A stretch of 64,000 nt of DNA, taken from the NCBI GenBank assembly GCA_010093605.1, contig MU004191.1, forward strand, positions 1,667,832-1,731,831, given 5' to 3'. The stretch is from Lophium mytilinum (Eukaryota > Ascomycota > Dothideomycetes > Mytilinidiales > Mytilinidiaceae). The notes below the pieces were generated by a model. It worked only from the letters and a program-made list of their open reading frames with translations. It ran no database searches and had not been told where the DNA came from. Each line of letters starts with the position of its first letter. Position 1 is the stretch's first letter. Made by a program: the position numbers and the translations under genes. Positions 23,131 to 34,782 of this stretch are shown here, piece after piece.

Positions 23131-24408
23131 TTATGGCCCGACCGGTCCACTTTCCTGTCAGCCGCCGACGGCCACTTAAGCCAGGGTGTGCTATATGTGA
23201 GCTTCATTCAACGGCTGTCCATAGTACTCAGGTGCATCGAGCTTGGCGCGCCTCGGTAAATACTACCCTTGGAAATCGAATCGTTAGGGGGTGCTTATAT
23301 GTAATTCAGCCACAACCCTAGATGCCACCCCTATTCAAGTTATTACTGCTTTCAGATTACAGTTTGATATTCGCCGATCTCACACTTGGATGCATGTTCC
23401 TTCTTTCTCTTTGCTCCTCGGACTTCGTGAGGTTCGCTGAAGTGACGCTACTTGGACATGCCGATTTCAAGAACGATTCGAATCAACTTTTCAGCCCGTA
23501 AGGCGGTCGATCGCGGACGACGGTCTTTGCATGATGATATTTGCATCCCGCTAGTCGTTACCCGCAGTCTGGGGATTTTCTTGGTGCAGAAGGGCGGATA
23601 CATGAAGGTCGTGGGCGCCCGCTCTCCGCAGCCCCACCGGACGGTCAGGCTCTATTGTGTCCAAATGCGGACAAAGCTTTGCACGTGTGAGGCAGAAGAA
23701 CAACGGCGGTTGTTGCGATGAGCAAGCCGGCGTGTAACAGCGCGTGCGCTTTGTTACTGGCGGCACGGCTTAATGTCCCGCCACGCTCTCACAAACCCCC
23801 CAGATGGTCGTGTGCTTGGGCACCATGGTGCAACACAGGGCGCGCGATTCTAGAAGACCTGGGACGCATGGAACCCGGGCAGACGCCTGAAGGCGGCGTT
23901 ATTGCAGCAGGCCTCTCCGGCCGGCACTGACAACATGGGCTGCTGCATGTTCCCGCTCGGGGCCTGGCACACCAGTCACCGCCCACAAAGCGGTGGGACT
24001 GCGTTGGTCATGCCTCCCTTGTCCCTTTGCCAATTGGCCGCGGCGTCGGGCTTGCAAGGCGTCCGCCGCCTACAGCAGCCTGCGCCGGATTGTCACACTC
24101 ACCATGGAGAAAGGCTTTGATATCGGCCTGTTTGCTGCCATCGCCGGCTGCGGCAGGAAAAAGCTCTTGCGCATGCGCTGGCAGCCGCTGCCAGATGACT
24201 GTGCGTGCTGCTGCTCCCGATCTGGGGCAGTCCGGCTCGATAGAAATGTCTCAGCATTCGCTTCACTCTTTCTGGACGCCCTATTGACCACTCTGATCGC
24301 GCCATCTTCACCACTCGCGCCGTACCACCATTGGCGCTGGCATCGCATCTGGCCACTGCTCGAGATCTCTCTTCTCCAATCCTACTGCAGCTAGACAGCA
24401 CAGCGACC
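23131..24408. other. Upstream region of the forkhead gene
   Basis: About 1.3 kb between cactin and the forkhead start codon. GC-rich sequence from about 23600 onward with several short upstream frames is consistent with a long leader, common for fungal developmental regulators. I see no gene or clear repeat. Confidence 0.4.
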
Positions 24409-26045
24409 ATGTCGCGCCCAGTCTCACCCCATCAGACGTACCCCGGGGACCCCTCTGCAGAAGTCGGTATCACTGCTGCACCGCAGAGCCCCTTCTGTCC
24501 CAACGGCCTTCCCGATATTCAAAACCCTTCCTCTTCGCCCTCCCTGTTGGCTACACCGCGCTTCATGGCGTCCACATCCTCTGCTCCCGCCAATTCCAGG
24601 GCATCTCGCTTCCAGCCATCACTGATGGATATCAACGAGAGCCTCCAGTGGTCTCCAGGATGCGACCTTCCCTTTTCTCAGCTTTCACAGGAACCTTCCA
24701 ACTATCAGATGACACAGCAGTACACTCCAGACTCCAGTGCCCTTTACAATTACACCGCTCAGCGGCTCCCTTACAGGTCTTCTTACAACATGACATACTC
24801 TCCCACAACCACCGAGTCTAGCTGTCCTCGCACCTACACTGGCCTTGATCTAGTCGGCTCTGCAGGAAACATGAATGAATCGTATCCTCCTTCGGCGTAT
24901 CTCCTCGAGCCCCAGAAACCTCAGGACATGCTGGACATATCATCTCACCTCACCCCTGGATCTATGTGCAATTTTGAGGACGACTTCGAAGGACACTGCC
25001 CAGCCATGATGAAGTCCGAAGATTCGAACTACGGCCATTCTCGGTTTGATTCAGATATCAGTATGCCAAACAGCATTTCTACGCCAGAGCCTCAGGTGAC
25101 TTCCGTCGATACTTGTAAAAGCGAACCATCTCACGAAGACGCAAACGTGGACAAGGAGCAGCCGTATGCCCAACTTATCTACCGCGCTCTCATGGAGCAA
25201 GAAGGCCACACAATGGTCCTTCGAGATATCTACAACTGGTTCAAACGCAACACAGACAAGGCCACCGACAAAGAAACCAAGGGATGGCAAAACAGTATAC
25301 GTCACAATCTTTCCATGAATGGGGTAAGAGCTCTCAATTGTCGATCTGAACCGTATATGACTAACCTGTTCAGGCATTTGAGAAGGTAGATCAGCCAGTC
25401 GGAGATGCCATGACCCGAGAAGAAGCTAAGAAAGGCTTCATGTGGAGGCTGACGGATAGCGCGATCCGTGAAGGTGTCAAAAGTACCACCAGATACAGGA
25501 GCAAGCTACCAAACAAACGAGGCTGCAGATCGCAAAATCCTGCGCCACAGCGACAAGCGTCTGGAGCGAAGGGAGGCCAAGCTGCAAGGAAAGCTGCGCG
25601 TCTGAGACGATCGGAACGACTGAGAGACACACGCAGCGTGCCGATGCACAAAGGCGACACGTATCCACCAAGGCCCGGGCCAGCATACACTCCATTCGAT
25701 AATTTCTCTCCTTCTGATCTTGCCATGGGTTACCCGGCATCGCCATACTACTGCCATTCCGAGATGGACTTCGGTAGTCCGGTCAAGCAAGAGGCCTTGC
25801 CGTCTCCCTTTGGACAGAATCTAGACATTCTCTCAGGACAACCGTATCCAGACTCACCGCAAGATCTCTGTCCCGATATGCGCTACCTTCTTCCGTACTC
25901 GCCTGAAGAACCCATGTTCTACGGTAGTGGATCGGAATCTGGGAGTGAACCAATGACCCCACTGTCGTCACAAGACTACTGCGCTATGGACACGTCCATG
26001 CCACAGGACCCTGCATGCCACCCTGAGGCTGGCGAAATCTATTGA
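24409..26045 (+). CDS. Forkhead transcription factor
   Basis: Two exons, 24409-25323 and 25374-26045, give 528 residues; ATG 24409 is the first in frame (upstream only TTG/GCG codons). The forkhead domain lies at about 250-345: YAQLIYRALMEQEGHTMVLR, DIYNWFK, then the recognition helix GWQNSIRHNLSMNGAFEKV, which is joined exactly across the intron, and a wing region KGFMWRLTDSAIREGV. There is no FHA domain, so it is not an Fkh2/Fhl1-type protein. The N-terminus (1-240) is Ser/Pro/Tyr-rich and probably regulatory; the C-terminus has acidic, Ser/Pro-rich stretches that may activate transcription. It should bind RTAAAYA-like sites in the nucleus. Which fungal forkhead subfamily it belongs to I cannot say without a tree. 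Confidence 0.93.
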
Positions 26046-27929
26046 TGCGGATCTAATCACCAAAGTTGGTTAGCGGTTCATTTCACTGATAATATTTCCT
26101 TGCATAGTCTACAGCAATTTATTTTTCCCAACCCTCTTCACGGCGGCGGCAATTCTAGCCAAATTATCATCCTGTGCTTTTGCATATCTCATGCATGGGC
26201 GCGCGTTAGTATCATCGCCTCTCCAATGATGGTGAACGCGGCGTTGGGGAGGTTCTATTACGACATGTCACGATTTCACTCATATTCGCATCGCATCACA
26301 TCCGCATCATTTCATACTCTACACAGTTTCCTTCGCAAAAACCTCGTTTGCTGCTCGCATTCTATCGTCACGGCCCCCATCTACTAAGCAACCTATAGAC
26401 TTATCTTCGCATAACGATTGTGCCTTTCTGCTCGAGTCGTCTAGGAGATGAAACGGGACGTCTCTCTTGTACAGATATGTACAAAATATCCATGGTTCTT
26501 GTGCTCTAGAACTGGCAGCTGGGAGGAAAGGTCCAAGATAGAGATCAATGTTTATTACTGGTACACCTATGCTTGCATCCATATTTTCGGTTTCACTGCT
26601 GCTGGCACCCTGAAAAGCGATCTGCGAGTCACCAATTTCAAACTCACACAGCAGGAGGGGTCCAACACCTATCTCTTACTCGATCGAGGCACTAACCCTA
26701 ACTTAGCATAAAGATGCCGATAGCCTTGCCAACGTCAGCCCAACGCCCACAATTGCAGAGAAATGCGAGAGCCTCTTCGAGGGCCCTCAGCCCGCCTCCT
26801 GTGCTGCTGGCACCTTACGGCTCGGCAAAAGACACGGCTCGGGACTTGCAACGGGTGCTGTATGGTCCACGATGCAGCCACTCTCGCGATGGCGAGATTG
26901 GCAGCGTCTCAGCTGCGCGTGTCGGCGCACATGGGCTGCGGTCCATATTTCGTCAGCCGTTACGCTTATCGCTCTCGTACTCCCCTTCCTGCACGTTGCG
27001 GCCTCCAGCTGCAGACGCGGTTATGTTCCGGTGTCAAAACTCGGAGGTTTGATGTGCTGTGGAACATGTAGGTGAGTAAAATCTCCGCTGTTGCCAGGGA
27101 TAGTTTCACTTTTGATGTCATGCTTTCGATGTTTCCTTTAGTCGAGTTGTAAAGGTTATGCTCAGCCTTGCGAGCGATAGCCATACATATTGTTGTCATG
27201 CTTTATATACATGCCTCACAAGTCAAGCCGCGTTCTGCTATCTTGATACCCAGGTAAAGACATCATTTCCTGATGCATCAACCATAAAAATAGCCTGAAT
27301 TCTTACGCATCAAATCAGCATCTCCGTTAATTCCTTCTTTGACTCCAAGCACGCACGCGAGCTTCCCCTCAACCTAACCACCAATGACAGACTCGTTAAC
27401 CTTAGCATTGGTCCGCTGCGGACCGTACCGCGAATCCGCACCGAAACGGGCCGGTCCAGAGCTACTGGCTCTGGATCCCGAGCGCCACCACTCTCCGCAG
27501 CGGGCATGCAGGAGGCAGTCTGTCCCCTCGTCGCCGCGAAAGATCTCATCGCCGCTACTCCCACCACACCAAGGGCACCGATTGTGACACAAAATGTTTC
27601 AAGAGAAGTGTCACTGCAGTAAATCGCTGCCTTGGGCCCGGATGCATGCTACCCTGGAATCCAGACCAATAATATGATGTCCCATCAAGATTTACGGCGC
27701 AGTGGCCATGCGGTTCGTCGTCGAGGTTCACTGACACTAGTCGCGGAAGGTGATCCGCTGCAGAAAGGAACATGCCACGCATGCATGGCGATCCTGTCCC
27801 GCACAGTTGGAGTTTACTGCCGGCAGAAAGATCTGTAGGGCGTGAAGTGGTTCCCATTGGTCAACTTTGATGGTTGCAGGGCCTGAAGCTTGATTTGTTA
27901 TTCGTGCCAAGCAACACATCTAGAGAGGC
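26046..27929. other. Gene-poor region, left part
   Basis: About 1.9 kb after the forkhead gene. The first few hundred bases are probably its 3' UTR. Open frames here (for example 26714-27052) have no protein-like features and are matched by equally long frames on other phases. No gene called. Confidence 0.4.
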
Positions 27930-28010
27930 AGGCTCGGTGTCACAAAAACTGGCAGTTCGCTTAAGCCAATTTTAGCGTAGAAGACTGCCAGTTTTTGTGA
28001 CACCGAGCCT
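27930..28010. mobile_element. 81-bp inverted-repeat mini-element
   Basis: Perfect 27-bp inverted repeats, 27930-27956 and 27984-28010, around a 27-bp spacer. The arms begin AGGCTCGGTGTCACAAAAAC. The element is flanked on both sides by the same seven bases GAGAGGC (27923-27929 and 28011-28017), which looks like a target-site duplication. It codes for nothing. The most likely reading is a tiny non-autonomous DNA transposon derivative (MITE or a solo pair of termini). The single-stranded form would be a strong hairpin. Its terminal core resembles that of the 252-bp element at 28585-28836. Confidence 0.75.
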
Positions 28011-28584
28011 GAGAGGCGCCCCGCTTTGGCAGATCGGTTGGTTCCAACGCCTCCTCGATCGAGGTTGGAGCTATGCATGTTCGACAGCTTATAATAACTT
28101 ACCAAACACGAATAGCTGTGCTGCCCGTGCTTTGATCTGAGGAGAGCTGAAAACTTGGGCAGGCAGAGCGGACCAAAATCAATTTCCATTTCACAGTCTT
28201 CTGCCTCCACTTAGAGATACTCGGTTCTGTTACTGTCTTGTGTTTTCTGCCTCCGCTTCATACTCAGTCAATTTCTTGCGTTCCACAATCGCCAATATTT
28301 CTAACTTGCCACGATACTGAATAGTCTCACTGACCTTGAGAAGGCTTAGAATGCTCCCGTAGGCCTCCTCCTCTCAAAATTCTCAGTTCTCTGACTAGTC
28401 ACTTGTCCCCTCAGCTGGGAGGATTTGGCTAGTCTTGAATGAGGCCTTGAGCAGGATGATCTCTGTGGTAGAAGCTGAAATCTTGAACGGTGAGGCTGAA
28501 ACAGACACCCACCTTCAGTCGGCACATCGTCTTTTGGGGCCTTTTTTCAAGTACAAGGCCTGGTTCAGTCATAATGCTACTTGC

Positions 28585-28836
28585 CACGCGGGTGACACAA
28601 AAAGCCGTACACCAAAACCGCTTATCGTTTTTAGAACACAATTACACCCCAACGCTCTGAGAGAACAATATTTGAAAAGCAGATGATAATAATCTTCAAA
28701 AGCAGCTCTATCTGTCAGGATTAGTTCTGTATGCTGATTAGTAGTGGTGGAGTGAGACGGCTTCGCTTTAAGGTGTACTTCGCTGACCTAAGTGATTTAG
28801 GTGGTTTGGTGTACGGCTTTTTGTGTCACCCGCGTG
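28585..28836. mobile_element. 252-bp MITE-like element with 32-bp terminal inverted repeats
   Basis: Perfect 32-bp terminal inverted repeats at 28585-28616 and 28805-28836, beginning CACGCGGGTGACACAAAAAG, enclose 188 bp without a gene. The same five bases CTTGC sit directly outside both ends (28580-28584 and 28837-28841), as expected for a target-site duplication. Size, perfect repeats and lack of coding capacity fit a miniature inverted-repeat transposable element mobilised by a transposase elsewhere. Identical arms suggest a recent insertion. The superfamily cannot be assigned from the termini alone. Confidence 0.8.
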
Positions 28837-31800
28837 CTTGCGTGTTCACCAACTTGTCTAGGACCTCCATGCTCCTAGCACGTCATACCCCAAGATCATC
28901 TTCAACCTTGCACGCACTTCGTGGATGGAAAAAACCTAACGAGAACACTCCTGAATTGCACGGCCTGATGAGCCAATACTACTTCCACATTTTCCAAACA
29001 GCATCTACTATGTGAGCGTTGACACGAGAAATAGTGAGGATAACTACATCATACCGTCGCTTCAAGTCTAGTGGAATTGCCCGTTCCAAAGCTCAACTAA
29101 CTATTAACCTTACACCTATCGCCAAATTGGGCCAGTGGAGATAGTACGGCGCAGGTGGCCCCAACTATAACCAGGGGCTGTCGTCGTTTCCCATTAACAT
29201 CACGTGGATATCACGTGGTAGATGTACCAAGGGTATTCTTGTTTTGTGTGTGCTTGCATCGAAATGCTTGTCTAGACCGCGAACTCACGAGAGTGCTGCA
29301 GGTTCCACATCTGTGAGATATTAATCGTCTGAGAAGGATGCCCTACTGCTTGCATGCATGACGGAGCAGTTTGAGGTTTGCATAGCGTCACCAGGCTTTC
29401 TGGTCTGCAGACCAAAATCTGGAACGCACTGATTTACTTACAACCAAGTTCGGCATGGTAGAGTAGATCCTGGCTACAGTAGTACCCCTGTATAGTGGTA
29501 TTATCCATATCGTAATACAAGTGCCCTGACCGTACGATTTGCGTCGTATAAAATTATCGTTCTGCTTAGTGTGGCATTACTGAGCCCCTCTGTTACAGAC
29601 TGGGCTTATTAGGTATGTGAGAGTAATGCCCCTTTCTTAGGTTCGAAAATAGACGACACGTGACCCTAGGTAATGTGAATTCTTTCTATACAGTGATATT
29701 ACCCCTGATTCCGGACCCCTATTACTATAACCAGATATCACGGTATGAGCCAACTCCCCGCCATTGTCGATCTGCCTCTACACCGTATGCATTCTTAGAC
29801 GAAAGCGATGATATACAGCGATAAGCACTGCTAGATTTCGAATTGGCTTATTTATGCAGCTGATCATTCATAAACGATGAAACCTGATCTCCAGCCCGAG
29901 TGCCTGGGCCTACTTTCCGACGGCCGCATCAAGAATTCATTCAGCCCTCGTTTGAGAAGCCAATCGTCGCTAATTCCAACAAAGAGCCTGTATGCCACGG
30001 AACCAACGCGCCTTCTATCACCCATCACGATAGCATGGATCCGCCACCCAGTTGTATATGGCCTAATGATGCTAGCCTCCAACGCCTGTTCCCACGTCAG
30101 GCTCGAGTTCACCTGCACGATCTCAGCTGGAACCGTTATCTCAAAGCCGCGAAGTGGAACATGTGGATGTTTTCGGGTCAACGATCCCGTGTGCATCAGT
30201 TGGCAGTACTCTTCAAGTTATTGGATAAAATCTGCATATCATGATGCATAGGAATTCGTATATGCTCACTCGGCACATTCCCTGTTCACATCACATATTC
30301 GGTGCATCAGCTTCATATTACCGGCTATCCACTATCTCTGACCTTTCTAGCTTTAGCGTTATACAGCTCCTAGGCGCAGACTATTGGTGCGGAAGGCCTC
30401 CCGGGGCCCCCGAGCGATCGATTTCATTCGGAATTGCCGTCTACTGGCCGAGAGGACTCCGACCAACACTGTGCCTAACCCTTTCAAGTTCTTTGGCGAC
30501 TCACCGTTCATGAGCACGGAGATGTCCGAACCATCACAATAACACAACATCAACTTACCGACTGCGGATTCCCTCGTTTTGCAGCGTGCTGTGAGTTCTG
30601 TGTGCTCATAATCAAGGAGACTTGCTTTTGTTCGGCGTTTCGGACGCGGCAAAGCCTCTTTTGACACCCCGATCCAGGCTGCTGACATCCCCTTCACTTC
30701 GATCGAACTCGACCAAAGTAGCCTGAGATTCTTTACTACGTATCCTCGGAAGACAGACGTCAATACCTCCAAGCCATTTCAAGCAGCATTCGCACCGATC
30801 AAAGAGCCACACGATGCTCTCGATTGAGCCGGCTGCTTCCGAATTTGACAGAGCCGGCAGAACCGCGAAAACCTCCAGACTGCGACCAGCGAAGAAATCC
30901 CTTCCAGACCTGATTATACTCCCTTCAACTTGCCTCGAGATGACACATCACATATGTACCAGACTACAGCTTCGCTATTGTTGGCAGCGTAGATTTGGTG
31001 TCACAGGCGCAGTTGGGTGAACCCCTGAGCCTTTGCTGGATACTCGACAACAACAGCGTCACCATGTCAAGATTCATCTTGAAGGACGCACAACCTCTCA
31101 CCCACGCTGCTGACGATGATCTAGGCAGCATAGGGCTTCAATTATGCGCCACCAGCGTCATTCACGAAGCTCGAATGCCGATGTGGAAAATGCCTTCACC
31201 CTCGTCGTGACAGCGCGATCTTCGAATTCATCGAGCAATACCCGAGGAGGGAGGCCACATGAACTGGCTCGTACCGAGAGACGCAATTACGACCTACAAC
31301 CGTCTCGACACTGTCTTCGTCGACATCTCACAGCCAGTGTGCGCCACTGATGGAAGCTGCCTTGACGATGGTGAAGAGGTTTACAAGACCCGAGATGAGT
31401 GCCCTTCAGGTCATATAAGAGTGGTTGAGAAAGTAAACGTCGATAGGGGCTACATATATGGAAGGGAAAGACTCTGTGAGAGGCAGACTGGATATCGGCC
31501 GCAGAACCGGCTGTCGCTGGAAAGTTCGCATCTCAGCCTGAATCAAAAGGCAGGACCCCAGCGTGTTACCTCCATGCGTCATCTCATACTTACTCAGGGC
31601 GATCAAACTAACCATGACCTCGTCATTTTAGCGACCGTGTTTTGTAGTCTCGCTTTGAGAGGCGGCTATGGACTGACTGAAATAGCAACAATAGCTGGAG
31701 GCCTACGATCACCATAAATCGCCTACACGTTTACCCAGTTAGCCCTTAGAGAGAAAGTATATATGTTTTGTTCGAAAGAGAGAAAGTCGAACAGCAGTTT

Positions 31801-33155
31801 GACTGTCCACAGTCTCACCAGACGCGGGTTCCCATTTCCCACTTCACATTGCGCGAACACGACGCACGAGAACGGAGCAACGGCCAGGATAAGTCCAGAA
31901 CATATGCAGCAATGAAGACCATACTATTATCAATATTCCCTCTAGAAACTATAGAAGTATAGAAGGAATCAACTCATACCGAGATACTCGACCACTCGTG
32001 TCTTCGCCACTTCGATGTCAGTGCTTGTAGGCTCTCCCTTCAACTTCGACACCTTGTCGGAACATCTTCTAACACATGTCTCAGTAGTCATAAAAGATGG
32101 CTGTGACATGTCCCCGTATTCGAAGGCAGCCTCATCACTTGCCTCAAATGACTCCACTATGCGGATACTGCCTTTCGCAACTGGAGCACCGAATACACCC
32201 CCCCAAACCTCCTACAGAACCCTGAGACAACATCGAAGCCGTAATAATATAATGATTACACTGGAATACTAGCAATGGCAATCAAGGATCAAGCCACTCC
32301 TAGTACTACTCCAAGCCCGGTCCTGGGCAGTACTCCTCAACTTAGTGACGGTGACACAGTGACATTTCACGTCGTAGCTCGGAGTCTTTAAAATATCTAT
32401 CTTTAGTCTTCAAGAAATCCTGGAAACGACATGCAAACGCTTGCGCAAGATTCTGCGCGCTTTTGCTGACATGGGCCCACTGCCTGAGATCGTGCAATGC
32501 AACGAGTCGCGCAAATATATCAAAGCTAAAATAACAGAGACAAGAAAGGCCGTAAAGATCTATCATCGACCTCTTTCCGGGTAGCATGAATTCTGGTGAG
32601 AAGTCTAAACGCAAAGTGGGAATCAATTGCAAAGACCGAGCACAAGCTTATGTTGTAGTACTTACTGTACTTCTTAAGTTAACCTCACACCGCTAGACTC
32701 ACCGTACCATGCCATGCATCCCTCACGCCAGATACCACGACACGAGCAGCACGCGCCCCCTACCCCGCACCAGTACCTGCATGCGCCATGCAGCCATAAT
32801 ATTCGCACGTAGGTCAAGCGCGAGGTGCGTCTCCCGTGGGTGTGGAGGGTGTGGCACGGGGCACGTTGAGGAAGCTTGGACGCACTATTGGCATCGACAG
32901 TTTCTTGCTATGCATACGAATGCCGAAGTGCTTTCGCGGAAGAGAATTCAAGATTTTCGGATGTGTACAATACATCAAAGAATAGCAAAGTACGACTCTT
33001 GTCAGTGAAGGTTTATTACGCCTGGTCCCTCTCAGTGCCGTTAGACTTCCATTTTCATTTCCACGAGCATCAACCCATCCCCAAGCATGATAGAAGTTAG
33101 ACCCTGTTGAGAAATCACCGGGTATCAAGCTCCAAGTGATACAATACCACCCTTC
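28837..33155. other. Gene-poor region, right part
   Basis: About 4.3 kb with no gene I can support. It is somewhat richer in A and T than the flanks around 28.9-29.9 kb. Several frames between 29.9 and 31.7 kb (for example 29900-30244 and 31259-31717) have a protein-like look over short spans, such as TPIQAADIPFTSIELDQSSL near 30670, but they change frame and stop repeatedly and match no family I know. They may be remains of a decayed gene. Confidence 0.4.
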
Positions 33156-34782
33156 CTAGCTTACATACACCTCCCTCGTCATCACAATCCCATTCCTCCC
33201 CGCCTCCAGCCTCTGCAACGGCAACCCTCCTTCCCCACTCCCACTCCCATCCCGCTCCCTCTGCCCCGCCGTAATTCCAAGTACCGAACTCTCCGCCGTG
33301 ACCCTCACGCGATACGGGCTCTTAATCGCGCCCCCATCACCCCCGCTCCTACTCGGCAGACTCTCCATCGCCACACTACCCTCACTTTCCCCCGATCCCT
33401 CTCCAGCCCTGAAGTACCCCAAGCTGTTATTCCGCTTATAACCCAAAGCCATCTTACTCCCACTTCCATACTTCAAGCCCCCATTCCCGCTCCCCGCCGT
33501 AGTCAGCGCACGCGCGGTATTCAGCAGCCAGCCGAAGAGCGGTTTCAAGCTCGGGAGGGTGGCAGCGACGATTCCTACGGTCAGCTCGATGTAGTTCCAG
33601 ACGTTGAAGGAGTCGTGTACGGTCCAGTCCATATCGGTGAGGACGTTGTACTGCTGGACTGCCTTGACGATAGCGGCGGCCGAGGCGAAGAAGCCGAGGG
33701 AGAGGATGAGGATGAGGGAGATCTTAGTGCGGGTGTTGAGTTTTAGCGACCAGACTAGGGGGATGGGGAGGGTGGCGAAGAGGATGTCCGTTGCGATGTT
33801 GATGGCTAAGGTTGTGTTAGGGAAAGGTTGGTGGCCTATGGGAAGAAGGGTGGTAAGGGGAGGTACGTACAGCTGTTGAAGAGGCCGATGTCGCGGAAGA
33901 TGGTCTTGCTGTAGCACTTAGCAGTGCCGAAGCCCATCGGCGGAGGCCGGAGGGTGGTGTTCCAGGCTGCTTGTACAGGTATGCATTGGAAGATGAGGGT
34001 CATGCTACATGTGATCGTGAACAGCACGAGGAAGACTATCGGTAAATGATCGTATTAATATAAGACGTTCTATAAGGTCTTGGTGGAGCGGCTGGGGGTA
34101 CTGAGAGTTCGTGTAACTCAGCTTTTGAATGCTGAGACGGAATTTAGCCTACCAATAATGCTAATCAAGAAGCGTTTGTATGGAGTGCGGGTTGATAGGC
34201 GCAGCAGGAAGAGCGCAATGCTGATTTTGACGCAAGAAACGGCGATCATGATCCAAATAGAGTGGAAGAATAGGAGCTTAGCGAAGGTTTGGTACATCCC
34301 CGGAGTCGTGAGCATCACCAGGAAATGTTTTCCCAAGCCATAATGTGTTTCAGCGACGAAATGGCCAAATGTTGCGAGCCCCAGGACCTGATGAGGATGT
34401 GAGTTGCTGCTTTTAAGCACGATATAGAGGCATAGAAAGTCCGAGAGAATATTAAAATGAGAAGAAGGCGGTGTTAGATAGTCTTAGGAGGATGTGGAGT
34501 ATCCTCTTCGACATCTGGCACTCGTTCTTCATTTTTATAACGGAGAGGACATACCATTGCAATGACCATAAGGTAGTCATCTGACCCAAAGACTTTTAGC
34601 ATGACTGCACGAACGTAGATGCGCAAGAGGACAGCCATAAATGCAGCTCCGCAGAATACGCCCGTGATGGCTAGGATCTGGTCTGCCTCGCTGAAGGCAA
34701 TATACTCGGGCGTCATAGGAGGAGGCGCAGGGCCCGCCGGTGACTGTCTCCCAACGAGCTCTCGAATGGCTTTTGTCGGCAT
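33156..34782 (-). CDS. PTH11/rhodopsin-like seven-helix membrane protein
   Basis: Four exons on the minus strand, 34782-34555, 34387-34153, 34035-33871 and 33805-33156, give 425 residues. Start at the ATG of MPTKAIRELVG; the frame is open further upstream to about 35172 but that part is not membrane-like. Seven hydrophobic segments follow the fungal rhodopsin-like domain pattern: DDYLMVIAM at the end of helix 2, the conserved GLGKH, FFHSIWIMIAVSCVKISIAL, CSMTLIFQCIPVQAAWN with the conserved Cys and Trp, INIATDILFATLPIPLVW, and WNYIELTVGIVAATLPSLKPLF. No CFEM domain is present. A cytosolic Gly/Ser-rich tail of about 110 residues completes it. Family members are plasma-membrane proteins, some of which sense host surfaces in plant pathogens; the ligand here is unknown. 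Confidence 0.88.

Noticed and set aside
26690-26710. Short ACTAACCCTAACTTA run resembling telomere repeat
   Set aside because: Only about two degenerate units in a gene-flanked position; chance or irrelevant.
26714-27075. Three overlapping frames of 67-112 codons
   Set aside because: All phases are open because of local composition; no protein features.
29490-29760. Apparent inverted similarity among AT-rich segments with GTATAGTGGTATTATC-like words
   Set aside because: Matches are under ten bases and broken; not enough for a terminal repeat.
29877-30251. Overlapping plus-strand frames of 114-124 codons
   Set aside because: Two competing frames over the same bases, neither with motifs; not enough to call a gene.
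31259-31717. 152-codon plus-strand frame in the gene-poor block
   Set aside because: Protein-like in places but no family, no supporting upstream exon, and it sits in a region where frames keep changing; kept only as a possible gene remnant.
32341-32632. 96-codon minus-strand frame and an overlapping plus-strand helix-like frame
   Set aside because: Neither matches a family; each is opposite the other, with no splice or start evidence to choose.
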